Assembly: GCF_000010425.1 (NCBI RefSeq)
Contig: NC_008618.1
Span: forward strand, 1,109,946 to 1,173,945
DNA: 64,000 nucleotides
From: Bifidobacterium adolescentis ATCC 15703
Lineage (GTDB): Bacteria > Actinomycetota > Actinomycetes > Actinomycetales > Bifidobacteriaceae
Direction: 5' to 3'
Each line of letters starts with the position of its first letter. The stretch's first letter is position 1. The translations under genes and the position numbers were made by a program. Below the pieces are notes generated by a model. The model did not search any database. It had not been told where the DNA came from and worked only from the letters and a program-made list of their open reading frames with translations. Shown piece by piece: positions 27,193 through 38,504 of the stretch.

Positions 27193-27369
27193 AACTGTGC
27201 TTTCTCCCTATCGAATTGTGGACATTACCGCGTTTTACGCACCCTACAGTTTCGCAGAAGACACAGACAGCCGCGTGTGCCGTTTTCCATGTTTTTATCA
27301 AAGCGATCACGGAACATGCCGGTTAAAATCGAAAATGGAATCTCATCGACGAGAAGAAGGGAGGTCTGC

Positions 27370-29172
27370 ATGGATCGCAAAGGCATGAAGGCCAATGCAA
27401 GGAAAGCCTATAAGAGACACTATTGGATGATAGTCGTCATCTGCCTGTTCGCTTCGGTGTTCGGTGTCGCCTACAGTTCGTCGACATGGTCGGTGAACGC
27501 CAGTTCCCCGTCCGCAACCGTGCAGGAGGATGGCACAGCGCAATCCGACAACGTGTCGAAAGTGTTGGAGAACCTGCTTGTCGGCGATGAAAGCCAGGCA
27601 CGCAGGCAAGTGGAGCACAATCAGGAGCAGATCGTGCAAAACGACACCAATGCCATGATGGGGCGTAAACGCGGCGTGTTCGCGTCTCTGCTCAACTCGT
27701 TCTCATCGGGTTCGGTCATTCTGTCGATGGCCGATGCGGCCAATTCCATCGTGCATAATGACGGCGTCGCCGTGGCCGTACCGATCGTCGTATCCCTGGC
27801 CGTTTACCTTTTCGTATGGCTGTTCGTCCAGCAGACATACCGGGTGGTCATGATGCGCATGCTGCTTGAGGGGCGGACCTACGACAAACTTCCCGTGAGC
27901 CGTTTCCTCTACCCGATCACCACGCGCAAATGGTTGTCGATGGCGAAGGTGATGCTGCTCGAGAACGTGTTCCTGTTCCTGTGGACGTTCACCATCATCG
28001 GCGCGCTCATCAAACCGTATTCCTACCGTATGGTGCCCTACATCGTCGCCGAAAATCCGAATATCGGGGCACGGGAGGCCATCAGCCTGTCCAGGCGCAT
28101 GATGAAGGGTCACAAGTGGGAGTGTTTCGTGGCCGACCTGTCGTTCCTTGGCTGGTGGCTGCTCAATCTGTTCACGCTCGGCTTGAGCGGCATCTTCTAT
28201 TCCAACGGCTATAACGCGGCGTTTTTCGTAGAATATTACGTGCATGTGCGCGGATTGTCCAAGGATTCGGGATTGGAGGGAAGCGAGCTGCTCAGCGACG
28301 AATACCTGCACAGCAAGGCCTCCGCTGAGACATTGCATGCCGCGTATGGTGATGTTGCCGAAACGGTGGAGCAGTTGTCCAGCAATCTTGTTCCGGTGGA
28401 CAAGCCGAACGGTTTCGTCGGGTTCCTGTCCGAATGGTTGGGCGTGCGTATCCTGCATGCGCGGTCGGTGACCAAGTATGAGGAGTATCGCGAGCAACTG
28501 CACCAGATCGATACCGGCAGGGAGATTCTGGACGGCGCTATCTATCCTGGTCGTCTGGCTCCGGCGCCGATGGCGTTCCGGTTCCGCGAATCCCGCACCG
28601 TCAGCTCCGATCGCAGCTATTCGTTGGTCAATCTGGTCATGATGTTCTTCATCTTCTGTTTCGTGGGATGGGTATGGGAGGTGAGCCTCGCCTTCATTTC
28701 CGAAGGAACGTTCGTGAATCGTGGCACGCTGCATGGGCCATGGCTGCCGATCTATGGCACCGGCGGAGTGATTATCCTTATTCTGCTGAAGAAGTTGAGG
28801 AAGAAGCCCTTGTTCGAGTTCCTGGCCGCCATGGTCTTGTGTGGCGGGTTGGAGTACTTCTCGTCCTGGTATCTGGAGAAGACCCACGGAGGACAACGCT
28901 GGTGGGATTACACCGGTTATTTTCTCAATCTCAATGGTCGTATCTGTGCCGAGGGTCTGCTGACGTTTGGTTTGGGCGGTTTGGCGATCGTGTATCTGCT
29001 GGCTCCTGCATTGGACAACTTGCTGAGTCGTATCGATACAAGAAAGCTCACCGTTGTGGCCGTCGTGCTTCTGGCGTTCTACTGTGTGGACCAGGCGTAT
29101 TCGGCGCAGCATCCGAACATTGGTACCGGCATCACCGATTACAAGGGGTCGGCCACATCGCAAGTATCGTAG
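27370..29172 (+). CDS. DUF975-like plus CmpB-like (PF06541 type) membrane protein
   Basis: A 600-residue fusion. The N-terminal half starts MDRKGMKANARKAYKRHYWM, the DUF975 opening, with membrane segments near residues 17-37, 135-160, 195-215 and 255-275 and the REAISLSRRMMKGHKWECF motif. A polar linker of about 130 residues follows. The C-terminal part (about 425-590) has FCFVGWVWEVSLAFISEGTF, NRGTLHGPWLPIYG and RWWDYTGYFLNLNGRICAEG, the pattern of the putative ABC permease family CmpB. ATG at 27370 follows GGGAGGT. The convergent neighbour encodes the same domain alone. Function unknown. Confidence 0.8.
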   Translation: MDRKGMKANARKAYKRHYWMIVVICLFASVFGVAYSSSTWSVNASSPSATVQEDGTAQSDNVSKVLENLLVGDESQARRQVEHNQEQIVQNDTNAMMGRKRGVFASLLNSFSSGSVILSMADAANSIVHNDGVAVAVPIVVSLAVYLFVWLFVQQTYRVVMMRMLLEGRTYDKLPVSRFLYPITTRKWLSMAKVMLLENVFLFLWTFTIIGALIKPYSYRMVPYIVAENPNIGAREAISLSRRMMKGHKWECFVADLSFLGWWLLNLFTLGLSGIFYSNGYNAAFFVEYYVHVRGLSKDSGLEGSELLSDEYLHSKASAETLHAAYGDVAETVEQLSSNLVPVDKPNGFVGFLSEWLGVRILHARSVTKYEEYREQLHQIDTGREILDGAIYPGRLAPAPMAFRFRESRTVSSDRSYSLVNLVMMFFIFCFVGWVWEVSLAFISEGTFVNRGTLHGPWLPIYGTGGVIILILLKKLRKKPLFEFLAAMVLCGGLEYFSSWYLEKTHGGQRWWDYTGYFLNLNGRICAEGLLTFGLGGLAIVYLLAPALDNLLSRIDTRKLTVVAVVLLAFYCVDQAYSAQHPNIGTGITDYKGSATSQVS

Positions 29173-29286
29173 CCCCTATCCGATGTGATGCATAAAGGGA
29201 TTTTGCCCGTCAGCGTGCGCAACGCAGGTTGGCGGGGCAAATCGTTTTTGGACACATGCTATACGACACGTGTGGCCGGTGGAAAC

Positions 29287-30075
29287 TTACTTTCGGCGCA
29301 GCATCTCACGCACGGTTTCCATGATCTTGCTGTATTTGGTGGAGTCCGTGGAACGCATGCGTGGGAAGGAGCGGATCATACGACGTTGCTGCCAATTCAA
29401 CGCGGAAGAGACAAGCTGACGCATATTGGCAACACGTTCCTGCGACGATTCCGACAAATCATGCATCTTCTCGCGGAATTCCTCTTTGCCCCACTGCCAG
29501 GAGTCTCCGGCCTTCTCCGCACGCTCCTGCACCGCTTCGCTGAATTTGGCGAGACGCTCGGACAGGCCGACGATGCCCACCACGGTGACGATGGTGTCGA
29601 TGATAACGACGATGGCGGCGACCGCGCATATCACGTGCACGGCAAGCAGCGGAATCATGGCGGTGAGCCGTTCGACCTGCGGCTGGACCACATCGATGAT
29701 CAATACTCCGCCGAATCCGAATACGATTGCGCCGAGCAGACAGATGCGGCCTTGGATGTTGAATCGGTAATGGCTGTAATCCCACCATCTGGCGTGGAAC
29801 AGCTTTTCCATGCCCCAAGAGGTGATGTATTCGAGTATGCTCGCGCCGAATGAGGAGATAAGGAAAATCTCGATGGGATTCGTGAAGTCATGCAACAGCA
29901 CGATCGCAAGCACCGCGCCGCATCCGTAAATTGGGCACAACGGCCCGTTAAGGAAACCACGGTTGACCCATCGACGTTCCGAAACGGACACGAGAACCGA
30001 CTCGTACACCCATCCGATGAAAGCGTATAACAGGAACCAAAGGAACAAATATTCGAGTGTGAGCGCCACAGCCAT
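29287..30075 (-). CDS. CmpB-like putative ABC transporter permease
   Basis: A 262-residue membrane protein with five to six hydrophobic segments in the first 175 residues and a charged helical tail. It carries the same motifs as the C-terminal part of the convergent neighbour: FIGWVYESVLVSVSERRWVN, RGFLNGPLCPIYGCG and RWWDYSHYRFNIQGRICLLG. The family is called a putative ABC permease, but no ATPase is adjacent and the role is unknown. Its start shares a base with the stop of the HD gene, so they are co-translated. Confidence 0.82.
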   Translation of the reverse strand: MAVALTLEYLFLWFLLYAFIGWVYESVLVSVSERRWVNRGFLNGPLCPIYGCGAVLAIVLLHDFTNPIEIFLISSFGASILEYITSWGMEKLFHARWWDYSHYRFNIQGRICLLGAIVFGFGGVLIIDVVQPQVERLTAMIPLLAVHVICAVAAIVVIIDTIVTVVGIVGLSERLAKFSEAVQERAEKAGDSWQWGKEEFREKMHDLSESSQERVANMRQLVSSALNWQQRRMIRSFPRMRSTDSTKYSKIMETVREMLRRK

Positions 30076-30584
30076 CAGCTCCTGTCCGTCGGTTGTTCGG
30101 ATGCGGGTTTGTCGAAACGATCGAAAGAGAGCGTTTCCTTCGTGGCGCTGATTTTGTCGGCCGCGGTGACAAGGTATCCTTCGATGTACTTCGGCGGATA
30201 GGGAGTCAATGGGAACATGTGATGTTCGATGCTGTCCCGTTCGATCTGGTTGAGTTTGAAATCCCGTATGGCGTTGCGCATGGCCGTTTCACCATGTGTG
30301 AATCCGTGTAGCCGATGGGTGCCGTTGTCCCAGTCATGCCAATCGTAAAGGAAGTAATCATGGAGCAAAGCGGCGCGAATCAACGAACGTAGATCAACCC
30401 TATTCCACAGGTGCAGTCTGTCTGCCAGCCAGACGGACAGACAAGCCACACGAATGGAATGGGCGAATGTGGTGACCACGCCATGCTGGTAGCAGACCCT
30501 TTCGATGGCCATGTGGTCATGTTCCAGAATCTCCCGGCCGTGCGCGTAGACCAGCCGTCGTATCTGCGTGCGCGTCAACAGCAC
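30075..30584 (-). CDS. HD-domain phosphohydrolase
   Basis: A 169-residue protein. The metal-binding residues are H near 41 (TTFAHSIRVACLSVWLADRL), HD in ALLHDYFLYDWHDW near 93-94, and a distal D in AADKISA near 147. This is the HD superfamily arrangement. Members hydrolyse nucleotides or other phosphoesters; here the substrate is unknown. It is coupled to the CmpB-like gene downstream and follows argH by 28 bases, possibly on the same transcript. Confidence 0.82.
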   Translation of the reverse strand: MLLTRTQIRRLVYAHGREILEHDHMAIERVCYQHGVVTTFAHSIRVACLSVWLADRLHLWNRVDLRSLIRAALLHDYFLYDWHDWDNGTHRLHGFTHGETAMRNAIRDFKLNQIERDSIEHHMFPLTPYPPKYIEGYLVTAADKISATKETLSFDRFDKPASEQPTDRS

Positions 30585-30611
30585 CGCTTTTTGCTCCTTG
30601 CTTAATAGGGA

Positions 30612-32099
30612 TTACTTGAGCAGGGATTCGGGCGACTTGTATGCGGAACCGTCGGACACGGAGTTGGCGAAGGCGCGTAGCTGCTCGATGGTGGTCTTGG
30701 CGGAAACGATCTGTTCGCGCACGCGCAGCGGGGAGGTGCCTCCCTTGCCGTTGCGGGCGGAGACGGAGCCTTCGGTGGACAGCACTTCACGCACCTGCGG
30801 GGCCTTGTCCGCCGGCAGGAAGTCCTTGAACACGTTGATGAAGTCCTCGTCGGTCAAATCCCACAGCTCCTGGCCGTGGTCTTCGGCAATCTTGACGCAT
30901 GCGCCGGAAAGCTCGTGCGCGTGACGGAACGGCACACCGTTCTTGACGAGCCATTCGGCGATGTCGGTGGCGAGGGCGAAACCGGTCGGGGCTTCGGCTT
31001 CGAGGCGTTCCTTGTCGAAGACCATGGTGGCGACCATGCCAGTGAATGCCGGCAGCAGCACTTCAAGCGTGTCCACTTGGTCGAATACGGCTTCCTTGTC
31101 TTCCTGCAGGTCGCGCGCGTAGGCTGTCGGCAGGCCTTTCAAGGTGGCGAGCAGGCCAGTCAGGTCGCCGATGAGTCGTCCGGACTTGCCGCGAGTGAGT
31201 TCGGCGATGTCCGGATTCTTCTTCTGCGGCATGATGGACGAGCCGGTGGAGTAGGCGTCATCAAGACGCACGAACGCGAATTCCTGGGTGTTCCAGATGA
31301 TGATCTCTTCGGACAGGCGGCTCAGATCGACACCGGTCATGGCGGCGATGAAGGCGAATTCGGCGACCAGATCACGGCTGGCGGTGCCGTCGATGGAGTT
31401 GGCGGTCACCTTGGAGAAGCCCAGCTCACGGGCCACAGCCACCGGTTCGAGGCCAAGGGTGTTGCCGGCGAGGGCACCGGAGCCGTACGGGCTGGCGTCG
31501 ATGCGCTTATCCCAATCGGCGAGACGTTCCACGTCACGCAGCAGCGGCCACACGTGGGCCATGAGCTGGTGGGCAAGCAGAACTGGCTGGGCGTGCTGCA
31601 TATGCGTACGTCCCGGCATGACGGTGCGACCGGCTTTTTCGGACTGCTCGATCAGTGTTGCGGCGAGACCGAGCAGCATTTTGGCGATGATGCGGCTGTG
31701 GCGGCGCAGCCACATGCGGATGAGCGCGGCGATCTGATCGTTGCGGGAACGGCCGGCGCGGAGCTTGCCGCCGAGTTCGTCACCTGCGATTTGAAGCAGG
31801 CCGCGTTCGAGTGCAGTGGCCTCGTCCTCGTCATCCTCGATCGGAGCGAATGCTCCGGAATCCACGCGGCGCTGCAGCTCGTCAAGGGCGTCTTCCATGC
31901 GCTGCAGCTCATCGGCGGTCAGCAGTCCGGCGCGGCCCAGTGCACGGGCATGGGCGCGCGAACCGGCGATATCGTCATCGGCGAGTCGCCAGTCGAATTG
32001 GGTGGACTTGCTCAGCCGTGCGAGTTCCGGCGACGGACCAGACTTGAAACGGCCGCCCCACAGGGCAAGATGCTCACCATTGGTAGTGCTCTCGGTCAT
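30612..32099 (-). CDS. argH: Argininosuccinate lyase
   Basis: A 495-residue enzyme cleaving argininosuccinate to arginine and fumarate, the last step of arginine synthesis. The fumarase/lyase signature [12 protein letters not shown] is at about 290-301, and the start [20 protein letters not shown] is typical. It lies 117 bases after argG on the same strand, probably co-transcribed from the argG promoter. Confidence 0.97.
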   Translation of the reverse strand: MTESTTNGEHLALWGGRFKSGPSPELARLSKSTQFDWRLADDDIAGSRAHARALGRAGLLTADELQRMEDALDELQRRVDSGAFAPIEDDEDEATALERGLLQIAGDELGGKLRAGRSRNDQIAALIRMWLRRHSRIIAKMLLGLAATLIEQSEKAGRTVMPGRTHMQHAQPVLLAHQLMAHVWPLLRDVERLADWDKRIDASPYGSGALAGNTLGLEPVAVARELGFSKVTANSIDGTASRDLVAEFAFIAAMTGVDLSRLSEEIIIWNTQEFAFVRLDDAYSTGSSIMPQKKNPDIAELTRGKSGRLIGDLTGLLATLKGLPTAYARDLQEDKEAVFDQVDTLEVLLPAFTGMVATMVFDKERLEAEAPTGFALATDIAEWLVKNGVPFRHAHELSGACVKIAEDHGQELWDLTDEDFINVFKDFLPADKAPQVREVLSTEGSVSARNGKGGTSPLRVREQIVSAKTTIEQLRAFANSVSDGSAYKSPESLLK

Positions 32100-32216
32100 T
32101 GTTTTTCCAAATCTCCTTGCAGATATGACTGAGGGAGAGCTTACCAGTCAGGATGGTCCCGACGGTACGCTCTCCCCCATTATCAAGACGATTCACAACG
32201 TGAATCCGGATGATGC

Positions 32217-33455
32217 TTACTCGACGCTGTTCTCCGGAACCTCGATGCCGTTGCCGAACTTGACGTCGCGGGCTGCGGCCACGCGGCTCGGCAGACCATA
32301 GATGTCGATGAAGCCGTTGGAGGACTTCTGGTCGAAGCTGTCGCCGGAATCGTAGGTGGCCAGGTTGTAGTCGTACAGCGAGCTGTCGGAGCGACGGCCA
32401 GTCACGACGGCGCGGCCACCGTGCAGAACCATGCGAATCTCGCCGGAGACGTACTTCTGGGTGTCTTCGATGAAGGCGTTCAGGGACTGGGTTGCCGGGG
32501 AGAACCACTGCGCGTCGTAGACCAGTTCGGCCCAGCGCTTGTCGATGTCGCGCTTGATGCGGTGCTGCTCGCGTTCGAGGCAGCAGTTCTCGAGTTCCTG
32601 GTGGGCGGTGATCAGCGCCACTGCGCCCGGAGCCTCGTACAGCTCGCGGGACTTGATGCCTACCAGACGATCCTCAATCAAATCGATACGGCCGATGCCC
32701 TGCGCGCCTGCACGACGGTTCATCTCTTCGATGGCCTGCAGCGGAGTGACGTCATGACCGTCGATCTTGACCGGGACGCCCTGCTTGAATTCGATGACGA
32801 CCTCATCCTCGACCGGTGGGAACGCCGGATCGTCGGTGTAGGAGTAGCAGTCCTTGGTCGGACCGTTCCACGGATCCTCGAGGAAACCGGTCTCGATGGC
32901 GCGGCCCCACACGTTCTGGTCGATGGAGAACGGGCTCTTCTCGGTCTGCACGATCGGCAGCTTGTGTTCCTTGGCGAAGGCGATCTCGACGTCGCGGGTC
33001 AGAGACAGGTCACGAATCGGGCTGATGGCCTTCAGCGTCGGGTCGATGGAGGCGATGGAGACCTCGAAACGAACCTGATCGTTGCCCTTGCCGGTGCAGC
33101 CGTGGGAAATGGTGTCAGCGCCGAACTGGTGGGCGGCACGGACGAGATGCTTGGAAATCAGCGGACGGGAGATGGCGGAGACCAGCGGGTACACGCCTTC
33201 GTACATGGCGTTGGCCTTCAGGGCCTTCATGCAGTATTCGTTGGCGAATTCATCACGGGCATCGACCACGTAGGCTTCGACCGCACCGCATGCCAGCGCG
33301 CGCTGCTTGATGGTTTCGAGGCTTTCGCCGCCCTGGCCGACGTCGAGGGACACGGCCACAACATCCTTGCCGGTGCGTTCCTTCAGATACGAAATGGCGA
33401 CGGAGGTGTCAAGACCACCGGAGTACGCCAGGACGAGACGATTCTGATCGCTCAT
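32217..33455 (-). CDS. argG: Argininosuccinate synthase
   Basis: A 412-residue ATP-dependent ligase joining citrulline and aspartate. The PP-loop motif AYSGGLDTS is at about residues 9-17, and [13 protein letters not shown] near 120 binds substrate. The start at 33455 ([14 protein letters not shown]) has GAAAGGGAAA upstream. ArgR-box-like sites precede it, so argG-argH forms a second unit within the cluster. Confidence 0.97.
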   Translation of the reverse strand: MSDQNRLVLAYSGGLDTSVAISYLKERTGKDVVAVSLDVGQGGESLETIKQRALACGAVEAYVVDARDEFANEYCMKALKANAMYEGVYPLVSAISRPLISKHLVRAAHQFGADTISHGCTGKGNDQVRFEVSIASIDPTLKAISPIRDLSLTRDVEIAFAKEHKLPIVQTEKSPFSIDQNVWGRAIETGFLEDPWNGPTKDCYSYTDDPAFPPVEDEVVIEFKQGVPVKIDGHDVTPLQAIEEMNRRAGAQGIGRIDLIEDRLVGIKSRELYEAPGAVALITAHQELENCCLEREQHRIKRDIDKRWAELVYDAQWFSPATQSLNAFIEDTQKYVSGEIRMVLHGGRAVVTGRRSDSSLYDYNLATYDSGDSFDQKSSNGFIDIYGLPSRVAAARDVKFGNGIEVPENSVE

Positions 33456-33483
33456 GGTTTCCCTTTCTAACATCCAACGTTAT

Positions 33484-33518
33484 TCATCAGTATATGCACA
33501 GCTCTGTATATTTATGCA
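33484..33518. promoter_or_regulatory. ArgR boxes upstream of argG
   Basis: TGTATATTTATGCA (33505-33518) is close to the perfect palindrome TGCATAATTATGCA found upstream of argC. A weaker copy, TCATCAGTATATGCA, lies at about 33484-33498. Paired sites of this type bind the ArgR hexamer. They lie about 30-65 bases ahead of the argG start, inside the 95-base argR-argG gap. Confidence 0.65.
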
Positions 33519-33550
33519 TATTTGGTGCGTCGTGTCCACTATATGGCTAT

Positions 33551-34069
33551 TCACGCTTTGGAAGCGACATCAAGCAGCCATTGCGCACGCCGTTTGGCGA
33601 CATCATCCTCGGAGCAGATAACCATGACCGTGTCATCTCCGGCGATGGTGCCAAGCACGCCTTCGATGGGCTGCTTATCGATGACGCTGGCCACATATTG
33701 CGCGGCGCCGGATGGCGTGTGCACGACCACGAGATTACGTGCCGCGGCCACGGATGTGACCAGTCCGGACAGTACCCGGCTAATCTGCTGCTCGGTTTTG
33801 GCGTCCGGGTTAGAAGCCGGATGTTCATCAATGTTCTGTTTGCCGACGGCGTAGGCCACGGTTCCGTCGGCAAGACGGGTCTTCGTGGCGTGAATCTCAT
33901 CGAGATCACGGCTCAGCGTGGCCTGCGTCACCTCGATGCCCTGGTCGGCGAGAATCTGCGACAGTTGCGATTGCGAGGTGACGATGCGCGTCAGCAGCGC
34001 CTGCTCAATGGCGCTCAGTCGAGCGGTTCGTGTGGCAGGACGCTGCAACGCGGGAGTGTGGTCAGTCAT
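33551..34069 (-). CDS. argR: Arginine repressor
   Basis: A 172-residue repressor. The N-terminal winged helix contains [20 protein letters not shown] and the recognition element [13 protein letters not shown]. The C-terminal hexamerisation and arginine-binding domain has [16 protein letters not shown]. It begins at the argF stop (TGATG). It probably represses the whole cluster through the boxes upstream of argC and argG when arginine is plentiful. Confidence 0.96.
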   Translation of the reverse strand: MTDHTPALQRPATRTARLSAIEQALLTRIVTSQSQLSQILADQGIEVTQATLSRDLDEIHATKTRLADGTVAYAVGKQNIDEHPASNPDAKTEQQISRVLSGLVTSVAAARNLVVVHTPSGAAQYVASVIDKQPIEGVLGTIAGDDTVMVICSEDDVAKRRAQWLLDVASKA

Positions 34070-35037
34070 CAGACCAGCAGGCTTTCATCGCCACGGGCCT
34101 TGCCGGCCAACCAGGTCAGCAACGCCTTCTGGGCGTGCAGACGGTTGCCTGCTTCATCCCAAACCACGGACTGAGGACCATCGATAACCTCGGCGGTGAC
34201 CTCCTTGCCGCGATATGCAGGCAGGCAGTGCTGGAAGATGGCGTCGTCCTTGGCCTTGGCCATGAGTTCGGCGTTCACCTGGTAATCCCAGAACGGCTTG
34301 GAACGGACAGCGTATTCCGCTTCCTCGCCCATGGAGACCCACGTGTCGGTGAAGACGCAATCGGCTCCGGCAACAGCCTCATTCGGATCAGTAGTGACGA
34401 GGATGGAGCCGCCGGTCTCAGAGGCAATCGCTTCGGCATCGGCAACGATCTGCGGATCCGGCAGGTATCCGTACGGTCCTGCCACACGCACGTTCATGCC
34501 CGCCACAGCGCCGCCGAGCAGGTAGGAGTTGGACATGTTGTTGGCCGCATCGCCGAGATAGGCGATGGTCTGGTTCTTGAGGTTGTCTACACCGCCGCGA
34601 TGTTCCGCGATGGTCTGGAAGTCAGCAAGAATCTGGCACGGATGGAATTCGTCGGTCAGTGCGTTCACCACCGGATGGGTGGAGTACTTGGCCATTTCCG
34701 CAACACGGTCCTGACCAAAGGTGCGCCACACCACGCCGTAGGCCATACGGTCAAGCACGCGAGCCGTGTCGGCCACCGGTTCGCCACGGCCCAGCTGGGA
34801 GCCGGACTTGTCAATGACCAGCGGATAGCCACCGAGTTCGGCCACGCCAATGGAGAAGCTGGAGCGGGTACGGGTACTGGGCTTGTCGAAAATCACGGCG
34901 ATGCCCTGCGGGCCAGCGAACGGCTGGTGATAGAAACGGTTCTTGTGGAACTTGATGGCCAGTTCCAGCACCTGCTTCTGTTCTTCGTGGTTCAGATCGT
35001 CATCGCGCAGCATATGGCGCAGTTCAGGGGTTGCCAT
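34069..35037 (-). CDS. argF: Ornithine carbamoyltransferase
   Basis: A 322-residue enzyme making citrulline from ornithine and carbamoyl phosphate. The carbamoyl phosphate motif STRTRSSF is at residues 54-61, the ornithine-loop region [13 protein letters not shown] near 130, and the HCLP motif in [10 protein letters not shown] near 268. The start at 35037 follows GAAAGGAGCC. It lies 42 bases after argD. Confidence 0.97.
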   Translation of the reverse strand: MATPELRHMLRDDDLNHEEQKQVLELAIKFHKNRFYHQPFAGPQGIAVIFDKPSTRTRSSFSIGVAELGGYPLVIDKSGSQLGRGEPVADTARVLDRMAYGVVWRTFGQDRVAEMAKYSTHPVVNALTDEFHPCQILADFQTIAEHRGGVDNLKNQTIAYLGDAANNMSNSYLLGGAVAGMNVRVAGPYGYLPDPQIVADAEAIASETGGSILVTTDPNEAVAGADCVFTDTWVSMGEEAEYAVRSKPFWDYQVNAELMAKAKDDAIFQHCLPAYRGKEVTAEVIDGPQSVVWDEAGNRLHAQKALLTWLAGKARGDESLLV

Positions 35038-35079
35038 TGGTATAGAGGCTCCTTTCAAATTCTTCGGGTTCGTCCGAGA

Positions 35080-36375
35080 TCAGTCGTTAGGCAGGTCGGA
35101 CGGAATCTTGGCGAGGATGGACACCGCTTGATCGACGTCCTGAGCAGTGATGACCAGCGGCGGGGCGAGACGCAACGCATTCGGAGCCACTGCATTGACG
35201 ATGAGACCGTGTTCCAAAGCCCAGTTCATGGCCGCATGCGAGCAGGGGTGGGCAAGTTCGATGGCGTCGAGCAGGCCACGGCCACGCACGGAGACGAATA
35301 GCGGATTACCGCAGGAGGCGATACCGTCGCGCAGCTGCTTGCCGCGTTCTTCGGCGTTGTCCACGAGGCTGTCCTCTTCGATGACTCCCAGCGTTGCCAA
35401 TGCCGCCGAAGCGCCCAATGGATTGCCTGCGAAAGTGGAGCCGTGGGAACCCGGGGTGAACAGCGCGGACAGTTCGGCGCCGAAGGAAATCATGCCGCCC
35501 ATCGGGAAACCACCGCCAACGCCCTTGGCGAAAGTGACGATGTCCGGGGTCACACCGCCGGAAAGATCCTCACGCTGGAAGGCGAACCATGCTCCGGTGC
35601 GTCCGATGCCGGTCTGCACTTCGTCGATGATGAGGAGCGCCTTATGTTCGTCGCACAGTTTGCGGGCGGCCTTCACATAGTCCGCTCCGAGCGGCATCAC
35701 ACCGGCCTCGCCCTGGATAAGCTCCATGATGACGGCCGCGACCGGCCCTTTGCCGTACTTGCCCTGACCGGTTTCGGCGAAAGCGTCGTGCAAGGCTTCG
35801 ACGTTGCCGGCCTCCACAAATTCGATGTTCGGTACCAGCGGCTCGAATTTCTCACGGATGGCGGGCTTCCACGTTGCGGACAGCGCGCCCATGGTACGGC
35901 CGTGGAAACCGTGGGTCATGGAGATGATGCGTGCCGGTTTGCCGCCGATCTCAGGCGACGCGCCCGGCAGGGTGCGCCCGTAGAGCTTGGCGAGCTTCAG
36001 CGCCGCCTCGTTACCTTCCGCGCCGGAATTGCCGAAGTAGACGCGGGAACCTTCCGGAGCGCCCGCGAGCTTGACGAGTTTGGCGGCGAGCTTGATCTGC
36101 GGTTCGGTGGCGAAGTAGTTGCTCACATGCGCGGCCTTGGCGGCCTGCTCGCTGACGGCCTTCACCCACTTCGGATGGGCGTATCCGAGTGCGTTGACGG
36201 CGATGCCTGCAAGGAAATCGAGATATTCATTGCCGTCGACATCCCAGATGTGGGCGCCCTCACCGTGGTCCATCACGCGCAGGGGCGTGCCAAACACGTT
36301 CATATGCACCTGGGAGTACTCTCCCAGCCACTTGGCATCTTCAGTGCCGAGTGTTTCCAGTTGTTCAGTTGCCAT
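35080..36375 (-). CDS. argD: Acetylornithine aminotransferase
   Basis: A 431-residue class III PLP aminotransferase. [17 protein letters not shown] is at about 250-266 and the PLP lysine is in [14 protein letters not shown] (Lys284). It converts acetylglutamate semialdehyde to acetylornithine and may also serve lysine synthesis. Its start overlaps the end of argB by 11 bases, with GAGGAG as ribosome site. Confidence 0.96.
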   Translation of the reverse strand: MATEQLETLGTEDAKWLGEYSQVHMNVFGTPLRVMDHGEGAHIWDVDGNEYLDFLAGIAVNALGYAHPKWVKAVSEQAAKAAHVSNYFATEPQIKLAAKLVKLAGAPEGSRVYFGNSGAEGNEAALKLAKLYGRTLPGASPEIGGKPARIISMTHGFHGRTMGALSATWKPAIREKFEPLVPNIEFVEAGNVEALHDAFAETGQGKYGKGPVAAVIMELIQGEAGVMPLGADYVKAARKLCDEHKALLIIDEVQTGIGRTGAWFAFQREDLSGGVTPDIVTFAKGVGGGFPMGGMISFGAELSALFTPGSHGSTFAGNPLGASAALATLGVIEEDSLVDNAEERGKQLRDGIASCGNPLFVSVRGRGLLDAIELAHPCSHAAMNWALEHGLIVNAVAPNALRLAPPLVITAQDVDQAVSILAKIPSDLPND

Positions 36376-37321
36376 AGGAACTCCTCATTTCAATACCGTC
36401 CTCGGGCACGACCATGGTGCCGATGCCGTCGGTGGTGAAGATCTCGTTCAGGATGGAATGCGGTTTGCGACCGTCGATGATATGGGCCCGCGGAACACCT
36501 CCGTCGATGGCGCGCACGCAGGCTTCCATCTTCGGACGCATGCCGCTTTCCAGGTCGGGGAGCATATCGCGCAGATTCTCCACGCCGATGCGGCCAATCA
36601 GGGAGTCACGGTCCGGCCAATCGGCATACAGACCATCGACGTCGGTCAACACGACCAGCTTGCTGGCTCCAAGGGCCGCGGCAAGGGCGGCCGCGGCGGA
36701 GTCGGCGTTCACGTTGAGCACTTCGGTGGCATCGTCTTCATTCGGCGCCACGGAGGAGACCACCGGAATACGTCCGGCGTTGATTAGATCCTCCACGGCG
36801 GACGCGTCGACGCTCACCACGTCGCCGACCAAGCCGATATCGGTGGGTTTGCCGTCAATGACCGGTTTGCGCTGCATGGCCGAGAACAGGGCGCCGTCCT
36901 CGCCGGACAGTCCGACCGCGAATGGACCGTGCGCGTTGATCAGGCCAACGAGTTCACGGGACACCTTGCCTGTCAGCACCATGCGGACCACATCCATGGC
37001 TTCCGGAGTGGTGACACGCAATCCGCCCTTGAATTCGGACTTGATACCCAGGGCCTTAAGCATTTGGGAGATCTGCGGACCGCCACCGTGCACCACGACC
37101 GGGTGCAGTCCCACCTGACGCAGGAACACCATGTCTTCGGCGAAGCAGGCTTTCAGATGATCGTCGATCATCGCATTGCCGCCATATTTGATGACGATGC
37201 GTTGTCCGGCGAATTCCTCCAGCCACGGCAGCGCTTCGATAAGCACCTCCGCCTTCTGGTCGGCGCGCAGGTCGGTGTGCACGTCGAAGTGGAATCCAGG
37301 TCCTTTGAGTTCTTTGGCCAT
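36365..37321 (-). CDS. argB: Acetylglutamate kinase
   Basis: A 318-residue amino-acid kinase phosphorylating N-acetylglutamate. VIKYGGNAM is near residues 42-50, HGGGPQI near 77-83, and [16 protein letters not shown] near 218-233. The N-terminal extension before the kinase core is the type associated with hexameric, arginine-inhibited enzymes. It lies 10 bases after argJ. Confidence 0.97.
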   Translation of the reverse strand: MAKELKGPGFHFDVHTDLRADQKAEVLIEALPWLEEFAGQRIVIKYGGNAMIDDHLKACFAEDMVFLRQVGLHPVVVHGGGPQISQMLKALGIKSEFKGGLRVTTPEAMDVVRMVLTGKVSRELVGLINAHGPFAVGLSGEDGALFSAMQRKPVIDGKPTDIGLVGDVVSVDASAVEDLINAGRIPVVSSVAPNEDDATEVLNVNADSAAAALAAALGASKLVVLTDVDGLYADWPDRDSLIGRIGVENLRDMLPDLESGMRPKMEACVRAIDGGVPRAHIIDGRKPHSILNEIFTTDGIGTMVVPEDGIEMRSSYGN

Positions 37322-37331
37322 TCCTATTCGA

Positions 37332-38504
37332 TCAGCTTTCGTAGTCAGCGTTGATGTGTACGTATTCGTGGGTCAGATCGTCGGTCCAGACGGTCGCTTC
37401 CGCTTCTCCGGCGTTCAGGTCGATGTCGATGTGCACCTCGCGTGGGGTCATGTCCACTTCGGAGCGGTCGCGTCCGGCTCCGCCGTTTTCGCAGATGCGT
37501 ACGCCGTTGACGTCCACCGTGACCTTTTCGGAATCGTATGGTGCGACGTCGGACGGCACGGTGCCGAGGGAGCTGACGATACGGCCCCAGTTCGGATCGT
37601 TGCCGGAGATGGCGCATTTGAGCAGATTGGACGCTGCGACCGCGCGGCCGCATGCCAGAGCGGCTTCTTCGGTGGTCGCGCCGGTAACTTTGACACGGAT
37701 GTCATGGCTTGCGCCTTCGCCGTCGCCGATGATCTGGCGGGCGAGCGAGGCGGTGGCCTTGGCCACGAGCTCGTTGAACTCGTCCGGTTCCGGTTCGATG
37801 CCGGACGCGCCGGAAGCCAGCAGCAGCACGGTGTCGTTGGTGGACATGCAGCCGTCCACGTCGATGCGGTTGAACGACATTTCGACTCCGGCGTTCAAGG
37901 CGGCTTGAAGCTGTCCGGCGGTCACGACGGCATCGGTGGTGATGACGCACAGCATGGTGGCCAGCTGCGGGGCGATCATGCCGGAACCCTTGACCATGCC
38001 ACCGATACGGAAGCCGTTGGAACCTTCCAGCTCGACGGTTTTCGGCTTGGTGTCGGTGGTCATGATGGCGTGCGACGCATCGGCTCCGGCTTCGGCGGTA
38101 TCGGCAAGGGTTTCAAATGCCTTGTCCGCGCCGGACAGCACGTTGTCGAGCGGCAGCAATTCGCCGATGAGACCAGTGGAACATACGGCCACGTCTTCGG
38201 CTTTGGCGCCGATGAGGCCGGCGACCTTTTCAGCGGTGGCCTTGGACTGCTCGTATCCTGGCTTGCCGGTGCATGCGTTGGCGCCGCCGGAGTTCAGAAT
38301 CACGGCCTTCGCATGGCCGTCGGATACGATGTTCCTCGACCACTGCACAGGAGCCGCGCAGAAACGGTTCGAGGTGAACACGCCGGCAGCGGCGTCAAGC
38401 GGTCCATTGTTGACCACGAGAGCCAGATCCTTCTTGCCTTCGACCGCGGAAATGCCAGCTGCCACGCCAGCTGCGGAAAAACCTTGTGCGAACGTTACGC
38501 TCAC
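37332..38504 (-). CDS. argJ: Ornithine acetyltransferase / N-acetylglutamate synthase
   Basis: A 390-residue self-cleaving enzyme that recycles the acetyl group between acetylornithine and glutamate. The cleavage region is [14 protein letters not shown] near 182-195, where the Thr nucleophile starts the beta chain. The presence of argJ and the absence of argA or argE here indicate the cyclic pathway. The GTG start at 38504 overlaps the argC stop (GTGA). Confidence 0.96.
   Translation of the reverse strand: MSVTFAQGFSAAGVAAGISAVEGKKDLALVVNNGPLDAAAGVFTSNRFCAAPVQWSRNIVSDGHAKAVILNSGGANACTGKPGYEQSKATAEKVAGLIGAKAEDVAVCSTGLIGELLPLDNVLSGADKAFETLADTAEAGADASHAIMTTDTKPKTVELEGSNGFRIGGMVKGSGMIAPQLATMLCVITTDAVVTAGQLQAALNAGVEMSFNRIDVDGCMSTNDTVLLLASGASGIEPEPDEFNELVAKATASLARQIIGDGEGASHDIRVKVTGATTEEAALACGRAVAASNLLKCAISGNDPNWGRIVSSLGTVPSDVAPYDSEKVTVDVNGVRICENGGAGRDRSEVDMTPREVHIDIDLNAGEAEATVWTDDLTHEYVHINADYES

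Noticed and set aside
25837..27369. A continuous plus-strand frame from 25837 joined to the DUF975 protein
   Set aside because: The upstream part is antisense to tyrS. The DUF975 start with GGGAGGT at 27370 is clear.
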